Source of the DNA: Verrucomicrobiaceae bacterium
Lineage (GTDB): Bacteria; Verrucomicrobiota; Verrucomicrobiia; Verrucomicrobiales; Verrucomicrobiaceae
DNA: 64,000 nt
Assembly (NCBI GenBank): GCA_024232965.1
Contig: JACKQF010000002.1
Location: 986,210 to 1,050,209 of the forward strand
Reading direction: 5' to 3'
The stretch's first letter is position 1; each line of letters opens with the position of its first letter. Below are positions 8,927-16,722 of this stretch, piece after piece. The translations under genes and the position numbers were made by a program. Under the pieces are notes generated by a model. It was given only the letters and a program-made list of their open reading frames with translations, was not told the origin of the DNA and did not search any database.

Positions 8927-10306
8927 CTATTCGACGAGCAGCAAAACTGCCGCAGCGGTCGCTCGTGTGATGAGGGCCGCTTCGTCTGCGGCTCTTGGAG
9001 CGGTTCCTGGCAGCGAGAGACCTGGGACACCTTTCAGAAAGCCGTGCAGCACGCTTGTCTTGATCGCGTAATTGGCATTCTGCGCTACGCGGGAGGATAA
9101 GCGGGAGAATACCACTCCGACCACCTCGCCAGATTTCAGGTCGACCAAAGCACCGCCAGAATTGCCAGGCTGAATGGGCACCGACATCTGCACCGAATCT
9201 TGGTCGTCGCGCACACCGCTCAGGCTACTGATGCGCCCATCCGTGAACTTCGGCTCCACTCCTTGGATAGATAGATTCGGGAAGCCGACGGTGAACACAC
9301 TCTGTCCCATTTGAACGTCATCGCCTGCAAGCGGCAGCCACGCCGCGTTCTCCGTAGCCAGCTTCAGTAGCGCCAGATCCGCCTTCGTGTCCACCTTCAC
9401 CACCTTGGCTTCCGTGATTTGACCGCCTGCGCTGCGGGCATCGACCTTTTGGGCGCCCTGCACTACGTGGGCATTGGTTACCAGCCAACCATCCGCGCTG
9501 ATAAAAAAACCAGTGCCACTGCTGCGATAGTTGGTGCCCACCAAGAAGTCCGGTGTCTGGCCACGCGGGGCTTCCGTTTTCCCCGTCCCAAAAAGCACCT
9601 GCGCGAGACTCGCGGCCGATCTCCCCCCGAGCCAATGGAAGAGGATCGGATTATCCTTCGCTCGCTTCGTAAACTCACTCGTCCAAAAGGCGGGCAAGTC
9701 CGTGGGATCGTTGTCTGGATCAGCATCCCCAGTCAATTTCTCGTAGGCCGTCTGGATCTCTTCAAACATCGCCATCATCTCGGTCGCCGCTTTGTCATTG
9801 CCTTCGCAGAGAACGTCGCGGATCTGCGTGCGGGCAAATTCGCGGCGCTCCGCTGCTTCGGCCGCCTCCGCCTGTTGTTCCTGCATCCGCTTTTCACGCG
9901 CCTCCCGGTCCCGCTTCTTCACAGACTCAGGCACACCAAACGGATCCTCTTTGGCCTTTGCCTGCAGCACCGAGACCCAGTGCATGCCACCGTAAATCAA
10001 TCCGCCGATCGCGCCCAAGATCGCCAGCACTAAGACGATGGCCATCGCTCTGCCCTTTTTCGGCTCCGCTTTGGGAGCCTGCGCTGGCGCTTTCGGCACC
10101 CCGACTTTCGGCGCAGCGCCCCTCGGAATTCCTGGCCGTGCGGGAGGTGGTGTTGCAGCCATCGGCTGCACCACTGGTGCAGGGGCAGGGGCAGCGCCAA
10201 CCACCAACAACTGCCTACAGCTAGGGCACTGCACCGTATGACCTACGAACTGTTGATCAACGGCGATGACTACTCGGCAGAAGGGACATTGAATTTGCAG
10301 ATTCAT
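8927..10306 (-). CDS. Membrane-anchored trypsin-like serine protease with N-terminal zinc ribbon
   Basis: 459 residues. Domain order: zinc ribbon with CxxC pairs (C7, C10, C27, C30); a Pro/Ala linker; one membrane helix (about residues 88-107); a charged coiled-coil (about 125-160); then a trypsin-fold (S1C/DegP-like) protease with His280 (VTNAH), Asp310 (KADLALL) and Ser383 (PGNSGGAL). The ribbon is expected in the cytoplasm and the protease in the periplasm. No PDZ domain follows, unlike DegP. This ribbon-plus-protease design recurs at 58629-60851. Confidence 0.88.
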   Translation of the reverse strand: MNLQIQCPFCRVVIAVDQQFVGHTVQCPSCRQLLVVGAAPAPAPVVQPMAATPPPARPGIPRGAAPKVGVPKAPAQAPKAEPKKGRAMAIVLVLAILGAIGGLIYGGMHWVSVLQAKAKEDPFGVPESVKKRDREAREKRMQEQQAEAAEAAERREFARTQIRDVLCEGNDKAATEMMAMFEEIQTAYEKLTGDADPDNDPTDLPAFWTSEFTKRAKDNPILFHWLGGRSAASLAQVLFGTGKTEAPRGQTPDFLVGTNYRSSGTGFFISADGWLVTNAHVVQGAQKVDARSAGGQITEAKVVKVDTKADLALLKLATENAAWLPLAGDDVQMGQSVFTVGFPNLSIQGVEPKFTDGRISSLSGVRDDQDSVQMSVPIQPGNSGGALVDLKSGEVVGVVFSRLSSRVAQNANYAIKTSVLHGFLKGVPGLSLPGTAPRAADEAALITRATAAAVLLLVE

Positions 10307-11157
10307 GGCGGCAGCGGGCAGGGCGGATTAATTCAAAGAATAGGAGAGCCTTCAGGCAGTTGGCAAGCGCCTTTAGGGACAGTAGCCACTAAGGAGGGGG
10401 TCGGCGCTGCAAACCCATCACCGGGGACAGCCGTCGGGCATCCGTTGAATCCACCCATCCTCCAAAATCCGCCCCACCCACCGCAGACGGGCCGCACCAC
10501 CATCGCTACCGTTCGGCTTGTCATCCGTCACCTTCCTGGGCTTTGACAGAATCGCGCTGCGACGGTGCAGCACACCGTTGCGCCGCGACAGAACCGCGTT
10601 GCGACGTTGCAACACCCCGTTGCGCCGCGACAGAACCGCGCTGCGACGGTGCAGCACGCCGTTGCGCCTCGATAGAACTGCGCTGCGACGGTGCAACACC
10701 CCGTTGCGCCGTGACAGAACGACGCTGCGACGTTACAACGCGCTGTTGCGCCGCGACAACACGCCGTTGCGTCGGTGCAACACGCCGTTGCGCCGTGACA
10801 GAACCGCGCCGCGACGGTGCAGTACGCCGTTGCGCCGCGACAGAACCGCGCTGCGACGGTGCAACACCCCGTTGCGCCGTGACAGAACGACGCTGCGACG
10901 TTACAACGCGCTGTTGCGCCGCGACAAAACCGCGCTGCGACGCTACAACACGCCGTTGCGCCGGTCCGCCAGATGGATGTGGGCGGGCGTGTTTGGCTGT
11001 GGGGGGAGTGAGATCACAGGCGCGTATTGGGAGGCAACTATTGACATTTTGACTGCAATTGGGCAGTCTGGGGTTGAGACGAACTAAGAATTGTCGGCAA
11101 TGCCGAAACGGCGTCACCCAAATGCCGCCGTTCGGCCAAGAGATAGATTCCATCGCG
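10307..11157. other. Long stretch without a convincing gene, containing a tandem repeat array
   Basis: Between the protease start and the next membrane protein there are 851 bp. 10307-10535 shows no ORF with protein-like composition. 10557-10955 is the 21-bp repeat array listed separately. 10965-11157 is unremarkable AT-richer sequence that should hold the promoter of the downstream small-protein run. Several long ORFs cross the array on both strands, but they follow from stop-free repeat units and have no recognisable protein beyond the repeat. Confidence 0.6.
10557..10955. repeat. 21-bp tandem repeat array, 19 units in perfect phase
   Basis: Nineteen consecutive 21-nt units (for example CTGCGACGGTGCAACACCCC plus G) with no indel, flanked by degenerate half units. 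Two unit types mostly alternate (CTGCGACGG.. and TTGCGCCG..), giving a 42-bp higher period. An 80-nt block at 10681 recurs at 10849, exactly 168 bp (8 units) away, showing segmental duplication inside the array. Read on the plus strand each unit would give LRR[CDY]xT[PAL]. At least four of the six frames are free of stops, so coding status is undecided. Confidence 0.9.
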
Positions 11158-11616
11158 ATGAACTCACCCACAAAGCCCAATCGACCGACTCTCACTGTGA
11201 TGATCGCCATCTATACCGTTTGGATCGGTTCCATTGTCGCCATCTTTACGATTCCAAGCCTCTCATTCTTGGGCGTTTTGGCGGCAGCCTTGGTGCTCTT
11301 CGTCTGGCTGCCCTACTGGGCCAGAATGAACTGGTCCTTTGTGGTTGAAGACATGCCCGCCACTTATGCCACTATCATTGTCTCCGTGATCCTTATGGTA
11401 CTGCTGGGATTCATCTTTCGCTATGATGCCAAAACCATCGGATGGCGTCTTGTGCAGTCAGGCTGGCTGGAGCCGCGCGAGCTTGGCTGGCTGAACTTCT
11501 TCGAGTTCGTGCTGCACATGGGCGTGTTCTTCAGCATCTCCCCGACTTGGCGCTGGCTCCGCCGAGTCTTTGCTCGGACGCCCTCAGGGGGTGAGGCAAC
11601 TCACGTTTCGAGATAA
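11158..11616 (+). CDS. Small integral membrane protein, unknown function
   Basis: 152 residues from ATG 11158 (MNSPTKPNRPTL). The longer in-frame start at 11059 adds Arg/Cys-rich sequence that looks non-coding. Four hydrophobic segments are visible (about residues 13-32, 36-53, 68-87 and 116-130), with a basic C-terminus. It is the first of three small membrane or secreted genes in the same direction (11158-12588). No family recognised. Confidence 0.65.
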   Translation: MNSPTKPNRPTLTVMIAIYTVWIGSIVAIFTIPSLSFLGVLAAALVLFVWLPYWARMNWSFVVEDMPATYATIIVSVILMVLLGFIFRYDAKTIGWRLVQSGWLEPRELGWLNFFEFVLHMGVFFSISPTWRWLRRVFARTPSGGEATHVSR

Positions 11617-11656
11617 CTCGCGCCAGCCAAGCCACACGTCTTGCGCACAGCATCCC

Positions 11657-12154
11657 ATGAAGTCTCTATTCATCGCACTTGTAGCGTTGCTGGCAGGATT
11701 CCTTGCCTGTCGCTGGTATGAACGTTCCTATTTTGCAGACGTCGCGTATGCTCGGCGATTGATTAGCCAGTTCGGGGTCGATCATGATCACAGGTGGGGT
11801 GACCACATCGGGCCGTTGGTCTATTGGCAATGCCACATCAACACCTTCTCCCATGAAACGTCATCATCGACTATCCGTAGTCTCTATGAGGAGGCCTGTG
11901 ACGCAGTCGTGGTTGCTTACGGTTCAAAGGCTGTCGCCTACTCCTGGGAGGATCAATTGGAATATCCCCGTCGTGCTTTGATCGTTCGACACAATGAGTC
12001 TGGACCTGTCGATTCCTACACCGTCGTCCAGGCCAGCCAAAACAATGACAGCGACGGATTTACTTTTGCCCACCTTCGCGGAGACTGGCCAGAGACCGGG
12101 GCGAAGGTCGAGCCCTCTTGGCATCTGCCGGAGGGGTTTCTTCATTCGAACTGA
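11657..12154 (+). CDS. Putative membrane-anchored or lipoprotein, unknown function
   Basis: 165 residues from ATG 11657 (MKSLFIALVALLAGFLACRWY). The N-terminal hydrophobic stretch ends in a lipobox-like GFLAC, so this may be a lipoprotein or a signal-anchored periplasmic protein. The remainder is soluble, with no motif I recognise. It follows the preceding membrane protein by 40 bp and precedes the next by 32 bp, so the three are probably cotranscribed. Confidence 0.6.
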   Translation: MKSLFIALVALLAGFLACRWYERSYFADVAYARRLISQFGVDHDHRWGDHIGPLVYWQCHINTFSHETSSSTIRSLYEEACDAVVVAYGSKAVAYSWEDQLEYPRRALIVRHNESGPVDSYTVVQASQNNDSDGFTFAHLRGDWPETGAKVEPSWHLPEGFLHSN

Positions 12155-12186
12155 GCGAATTGTATCTTACAAGGAGATGAAAATCT

Positions 12187-12588
12187 ATGCCAGCAGGAGT
12201 CAGTGACCCGGTTCTAGGAGGGATCGCCTTTGGCAGCATCAAGCTCGCAGGCTATTGCTTTGCCGCCTACATGAACTTGCTCCGCTATCAGCGGTCACCG
12301 ACCCATTGGTTTCGGATCGGGGTGACTCGGACGCTGATCGGTTTGGCCTTCGGCTATCCGTATTTCAATTGGGCGACCTCAGCCTGCCAGAGTCTGGCGT
12401 TCATGCTTGGGTTGATCCCGATTCGAATCATCGAGTGGCTCCTTCTCATCGTCCTGTTCTATGACCGGAAGCTCAAGAATCCTCCCCAGGCACTCGGCGT
12501 TGCCGTCGTTGGCACGATTTGGTCGTTCGCCCTCGATTTGCCTGCGACCATCGGATTCTTCGTGGTGGGTGGATTCTGGATTTGTTGA
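12187..12588 (+). CDS. Small membrane protein, unknown function
   Basis: 133 residues. A good ribosome binding site AAGGAG at 12171-12176 lies 10 bp before ATG 12187, supporting this start over the out-of-frame ATG at 12178. About four hydrophobic helices cover nearly the whole protein (for example LAGYCFAAYMNLL and IRIIEWLLLIVLFY). Last gene of the 11158-12588 run. No family recognised. Confidence 0.65.
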   Translation: MPAGVSDPVLGGIAFGSIKLAGYCFAAYMNLLRYQRSPTHWFRIGVTRTLIGLAFGYPYFNWATSACQSLAFMLGLIPIRIIEWLLLIVLFYDRKLKNPPQALGVAVVGTIWSFALDLPATIGFFVVGGFWIC

Positions 12589-12686
12589 GCGTCTTCCGCA
12601 TGAAACAGGGGCTGGAATTTGTCCAGTCGGGGACGCCCTACTGCCATGCTTCGCGTCATCAGATCTTGCGAATGCCTATTTCATCT

Positions 12687-12755
12687 CCCACAGATTCGGG
12701 GAGGCCAACAGATGAAGAAGAAACACAAATCTGCGGGCCTCCCTGAATCTGTGGG
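12687..12755. repeat. Long imperfect inverted repeat (20-bp arms)
   Basis: Left arm 12687-12706 (cccacagattcggggaggcc) pairs with right arm 12736-12755 with one mismatch, around a 29-nt loop. It sits in the 303-bp gap between the membrane protein run and the next gene, where no ORF is credible. It could act as a transcription stop or RNA stabiliser for the upstream run, or be a short mobile repeat. It lacks a T tract. Confidence 0.7.
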
Positions 12756-12891
12756 AAATCACAAAACACTGTGACGCTGGGTATACCGCCCAAAGAACGG
12801 CAGGGCACGGGTCAGCGGCGCAGGAGAAATGGAGGCGGCGGCTCGGGATGCCGCTTGTGACCGGGGTGGGCATGGCCGATGGGTGGGGGCG

Positions 12892-14112
12892 ATGGATGCT
12901 TTTTTCAACACTCTCGGGGATTCGGTATTGGTGGCTTGGAAGCGGGAGAACTTTTCTCTGGAGAGCTTCCCGGGGATCGCCTGTGCGGCGCTGGAGGCGC
13001 TGCCGCCGGCGGTGCATGTGGATCTGGCGGCCTTCATGCGGGAGTTTCTCCTGAACGATGCGCAGCCCCAGCAGTCGATGTCGGGGTTTGGGCAGCCGGA
13101 GCTGGTGGCCTATCATCATCCGCGCTTCTACATCCAGCTACTGTTCTGGCTGGACGGGACGACGGACATTCATCAGCACGAGTTTTCCGGGGCCTTTCAC
13201 GTGATGACGGGGTCCAGCATCCATGCGCTCTACGACTTTGAAAAGGCGCGGTCGATCACACCACATTTCCGGGTGGGGGAGGTGACGATGCAGGAGATCG
13301 AACTGCTGGAGACGGGGCGCACGGTGCCGATCGTCTCTGGGCAACGCTGCATCCACTCGCTCTTCCATCTGGACACGCCCTCGGTGACGGTGGTGGTGCG
13401 CACGCAGCATGATCCGGGGACGGGCCCGCAATTCAACTACCTGCCGCCCCATGTGGCGATGGACCCGGTCTTCAACGATGAGCTGACGGTGCGTCGCAAA
13501 CAGCTCCTGGATGTCTTGGAGCAAATCGAAGACCCGAGTTACGCGGAACTGGCGCAGCAGATGATCGCTGACCTGGACTTTGAGCGCGGCTTTTTTATCC
13601 TGCAACACTGCATGGGCACGCTGCAAAATCTGGGCGAGTGGGAGGCGGTGCTGGCGGGCTTTGAAGGGAAGCACGGGCTTTTGGCGGTGGGCATCGGCGC
13701 GACGCTGGCGGAAGGGCTGCGGCGGCAGATCATCAAGGACATGCGCGGTTGCGTGACGGACCCGGAGCACCGCTTTTTCATCGCCCTGCTGATGAATGTG
13801 CCGACGCGCAAGGATCTTTTTGCCCTGACGAAGCAGCGCTTTCCCGAAGCGACGCCGGAGGCGACCCTGTGCCGCTGGGTGGAAGAACTGATGGTGGATA
13901 CGGACGCCGGTATCGCGAGCCTCGACGCGTGCTTCCCAGCCGATGTGGAGATCGATGCCGAAGATCAGGCGGAGATTTTTATGGCGGCCTTTCTGCACTG
14001 GATGAAGGGCGGGAAAAGGATCCCGGCTGCCCTGCGCAAATGCTCCGCCGCTGACCTGCGGGAGCTGAACACGAGCTTCGCGGGCTCGAGCCTGCGGATT
14101 TTGGCGGCTTGA
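12892..14112 (+). CDS. Cytoplasmic protein with possible cupin-like N-terminal half, unknown function
   Basis: 406 residues from ATG 12892 (MDAFFNTLGDSVLVAW). A longer in-frame start at 12829 adds a Gly/Arg-rich segment and is less likely. No signal peptide. The N-terminal half contains histidine-rich beta-like segments (LVAYHHPRFYIQ, DIHQHEFSGAFHVMTGSSIHALYDF, RCIHSLFHLD) that recall a metal-binding cupin barrel. The C-terminal half is alpha-helical. I cannot name the family; the cupin suggestion rests only on the spacing of His and Glu. Confidence 0.65.
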   Translation: MDAFFNTLGDSVLVAWKRENFSLESFPGIACAALEALPPAVHVDLAAFMREFLLNDAQPQQSMSGFGQPELVAYHHPRFYIQLLFWLDGTTDIHQHEFSGAFHVMTGSSIHALYDFEKARSITPHFRVGEVTMQEIELLETGRTVPIVSGQRCIHSLFHLDTPSVTVVVRTQHDPGTGPQFNYLPPHVAMDPVFNDELTVRRKQLLDVLEQIEDPSYAELAQQMIADLDFERGFFILQHCMGTLQNLGEWEAVLAGFEGKHGLLAVGIGATLAEGLRRQIIKDMRGCVTDPEHRFFIALLMNVPTRKDLFALTKQRFPEATPEATLCRWVEELMVDTDAGIASLDACFPADVEIDAEDQAEIFMAAFLHWMKGGKRIPAALRKCSAADLRELNTSFAGSSLRILAA

Positions 14113-14197
14113 GGGGTGGGGAATCGCCCCTGTTTGCGATCTTGCGGGCGTTTGCGGCCATTGCCTTGGCTGGGTTCGTCGGCGCTTCAATCGCTCC

Positions 14198-14212
14198 GGG
14201 GTCACAGACCCC
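14198..14212. repeat. Short perfect hairpin, REP-like candidate
   Basis: ggggtc-aca-gacccc within the sequence ctccggggtcacagacccc, in the 220-bp gap before the lipoprotein hydrolase gene. Six perfect base pairs with a 3-nt loop. It resembles dispersed palindromic repeats but is single copy in this window, so the interpretation is weak. Confidence 0.3.
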
Positions 14213-14332
14213 AGCTACAACAAGGTCCTGCGCCGGATCAGAAACATTCCATTGCCACTCTTCCTCTGCCGCAATCGGTGGCTGACACTTTTACCGGGCT
14301 GGGTAGGATCGGGCGGTCGTAGTCTTTGTCTC

Positions 14333-15967
14333 ATGGGTCGTTCCTCCTCCCTCAAATTCGTTCTCCCGGCGGCAATGGTGCTGCTAACGCTGGGCGCCTG
14401 CACTTCTTCGCGCCTGCCGAAGACAGCGGTGGCGAAAACACGGCTGGTGAGTGAACGGCAGGCTTTTGTGCGCGATGCGGCGCTGGCCAACGAGCTGCGG
14501 GTGCTGCAATCCCTGCGGCTGGCGGAGAACACGGCAGCGACGGAGAAATTTGTCCTGAGCCTGCAGCGGCGGGTTCAATCGCGGGATTGGCGTGGGCCCT
14601 TGCGGATCGAGGGAAAGGACGTGGCCTGGGAGTTGCAATTCGATCTCCAGCCGGTGGCGGCGCAGGGGCGGCCGGAGTATTCGGCCTCGCTCTTTGATCG
14701 CTTCATCCCGGCCTCGGGCTTTAAGCTGGAGGGCTATGACCGGATCGCTGCGGGGCCTGGAGCGGGCGCGGCCTTTGTCCTGGGCATCGAGGATGTGGTG
14801 GAGTTGCAAAAGGAGCGCAGTTTCCGTCCCGAGAACGGGCTCTATGTGCCGGCGACGGTGGTCTTTGAGTTTGGCAAACCACAGCGGGCAGGTGGGGCGA
14901 CGCCGGTGCGCTGCCACATCGTGAACACACTGCGCCACCGCGAAGCGAAGTTTTCCACAGGGGCGGTACCAATCGCCTGGAATGTGACGGCGGGGGTGGA
15001 GGCGACACTGGCGAATCGATACATCAAGAAGAATGGGCTGGCCGGCCTTTTGCGTCCAGACAAGCGCAGCAACGACATCGGTCTGTTCGGGATCGAGGCG
15101 TATGAGCGGGAACGAATCCCGGTGCTCTTCGTCCACGGGCTGGATTCCTCCCCGGCGATCTGGCGAAACGCAGTGAACGAGATCTACGCGGACCCAGTCC
15201 TAAGCTCCAAGTACCTGCCCCTGCTCTTCATGTATCCGAGCGGGCAATCGGTGCCGGCCTCTGCGGCGAAGCTGCGCGAGAGCATCCGGCGGTATCGCGA
15301 GATGTGGGACCCAAAGCATGATGCGCCGGGTTTTCAGAAGATGGTGGTGGTGGGTCACAGCATGGGTGGGCTGCTGTCTCGGCTGCAGGTCATTGACTCT
15401 GGGGATGCCGTCTGGAAGGCCTTCTTTTCCCGACCTGTGGGGGAGATACCGTGGGTCACCGAAGAAACTCGCAAGCGTTTGGTGGCGAGCCTCAAGTTCG
15501 AACCGCAGCCTTTTGTGAAACGGGCGGTCTTTATCGCGGTGCCCCACAGGGGCAGCGAACTGGCGGATCTGGGCATCGTGCGCTGGGCGGTACGATTGAT
15601 TCGGTTGCCTCTGCAGATGGCGGATTTTGCCCAGACAGCGCTGACGAAGGACCCGAATCTGCTGAATCCAGCCTTGCTGGAATACCACTCCATGGGCTGG
15701 TCCGGTGTGGAGATGCTATCGCCAGGGCATCCCTACTTCGCGGCGATCGATTCGCGTCCGATCAAGGTGCCCTACCACTCAATCATTGGCGACCGAGGCA
15801 AGGGAGGCGGGGAGGAGAGTTCCGACGGGGTGGTGCCGTATGCGAGTTCCCACCTGAGCGGTGCGAAGTCAGAGGTGGTGGTGCCCTACGGCCATAGTTG
15901 CACCACTAAGCCGGAGACGGTGCAGGAGATCCTGCGCATCCTGCGGCTGCATCTGCGGGGCGCCTGA
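14333..15967 (+). CDS. Lipoprotein alpha/beta hydrolase (lipase/esterase-like)
   Basis: 544 residues from ATG 14333 (MGRSSSLKFV). The leader ends in a lipobox LTLGAC, with Cys23 the expected lipidated residue; the upstream in-frame start would displace it. After a 240-residue beta-rich N-terminal region, the hydrolase core begins with IPVLFVHGLDSSPAIW (oxyanion loop) and contains the nucleophile elbow GHSMGG. A later acid/His region is YGHSCTTKPETVQEIL. Likely attached to the envelope and cleaving ester or lipid substrates; specificity unknown. Confidence 0.87.
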   Translation: MGRSSSLKFVLPAAMVLLTLGACTSSRLPKTAVAKTRLVSERQAFVRDAALANELRVLQSLRLAENTAATEKFVLSLQRRVQSRDWRGPLRIEGKDVAWELQFDLQPVAAQGRPEYSASLFDRFIPASGFKLEGYDRIAAGPGAGAAFVLGIEDVVELQKERSFRPENGLYVPATVVFEFGKPQRAGGATPVRCHIVNTLRHREAKFSTGAVPIAWNVTAGVEATLANRYIKKNGLAGLLRPDKRSNDIGLFGIEAYERERIPVLFVHGLDSSPAIWRNAVNEIYADPVLSSKYLPLLFMYPSGQSVPASAAKLRESIRRYREMWDPKHDAPGFQKMVVVGHSMGGLLSRLQVIDSGDAVWKAFFSRPVGEIPWVTEETRKRLVASLKFEPQPFVKRAVFIAVPHRGSELADLGIVRWAVRLIRLPLQMADFAQTALTKDPNLLNPALLEYHSMGWSGVEMLSPGHPYFAAIDSRPIKVPYHSIIGDRGKGGGEESSDGVVPYASSHLSGAKSEVVVPYGHSCTTKPETVQEILRILRLHLRGA

Positions 15968-16073
15968 GCCTAGAGCATGGAGGCGCATTCGGCGAAATGT
16001 GGGGATGGGTCGGATCGTTTTGCGGTGTGATCGGTGCCTCTTCATCCAACCCGCAACAACCCAACCGCCCTTC

Positions 16074-16706
16074 ATGAATCCTCCACGCCGTCTTTCCGCC
16101 CTCCTTGCCATCGTCTGTGCCGCCTCACTGGCTCACGCAGAGAAAGACGCTGCCCTCCAACCGGTGCTGGCAAAAGCAGGTGCGGCGACTGCGGAGGACT
16201 CCTTTGCGGCGGCTGAGCTGGGGAAATCCTGGGCAATCGCGAAGGGCACTTGGGTGATCAAGGACGGCGCCTTGGCGGGTTCCTTCAAGGAGGAGGATCA
16301 TCATCCCGCAGTGCTGACGCTGGCCGTGCCGCATCGGGACTCGATCATTCGTTTCTCCTTCAAACTTGAAGGCGAGAAGGGATTCGCGCTGAGCTACAAC
16401 TTCGCCAAGGGCCATCTGTTCCGCATCGGTGTGGATGCAGAGGGTCTGGTGGTCACGAAGGATCGGGACAAAAAGAACAAGGAATCCAAGGCGATCGAAA
16501 TGGCCACGGCAGGGGGCAAGATCGCGCCGGGCGAGTGGCACACGATGCTGGTCGAAACTAAGGGTGGCAAGGTGTCCGTGCAGATCGATGAAACGCTGAA
16601 GGCCGCGGCCGAAAACGCTGGGCTGGACGTGGACAAGACCGGCTATCGCTTTGTGACCGCCGGGAGTGTGGTGATCGATGACGTGAAGGCCTGGCAGGCG
16701 GAGTAG
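16074..16706 (+). CDS. Secreted LamG/DUF1080-like beta-sandwich protein
   Basis: 210 residues from ATG 16074 (MNPPRRLSALLAIVCAASLAHA), giving a clear Sec signal. The mature domain has the jelly-roll pattern seen in DUF1080/concanavalin-like proteins: GTWVIKDGALAGSF, DSIIRFSFKLEG, EWHTMLVETKGGKVSVQID. These domains are common in Verrucomicrobiota and Planctomycetota next to carbohydrate or sulfatase genes; the sulfatase lies convergent just downstream. Probably carbohydrate binding; no catalytic residue seen. Confidence 0.75.
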   Translation: MNPPRRLSALLAIVCAASLAHAEKDAALQPVLAKAGAATAEDSFAAAELGKSWAIAKGTWVIKDGALAGSFKEEDHHPAVLTLAVPHRDSIIRFSFKLEGEKGFALSYNFAKGHLFRIGVDAEGLVVTKDRDKKNKESKAIEMATAGGKIAPGEWHTMLVETKGGKVSVQIDETLKAAAENAGLDVDKTGYRFVTAGSVVIDDVKAWQAE

Positions 16707-16717
16707 CCCGCCTTTTT
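16696..16717 (+). terminator. Rho-independent terminator at the end of the beta-sandwich gene
   Basis: aggcgg (16696-16701) pairs with ccgcct (16708-16713), followed by a T run to 16717. The stem includes the stop codon of the upstream gene (16704-16706). Stem of 6 bp, loop of 6 nt. Confidence 0.55.
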
Positions 16718-16722
16718 GGCAC

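Noticed and set aside
10518..11210. Several long overlapping frames across the 21-bp repeats as protein genes
   Set aside because: They result from a stop-free repeat unit in at least four frames. Starts are weak (TTG) or lie in non-repeat sequence without any recognisable domain.
14252..14332. Extended N-terminus of the alpha/beta hydrolase
   Set aside because: It would place the lipoprotein signal 27 residues inside the protein.
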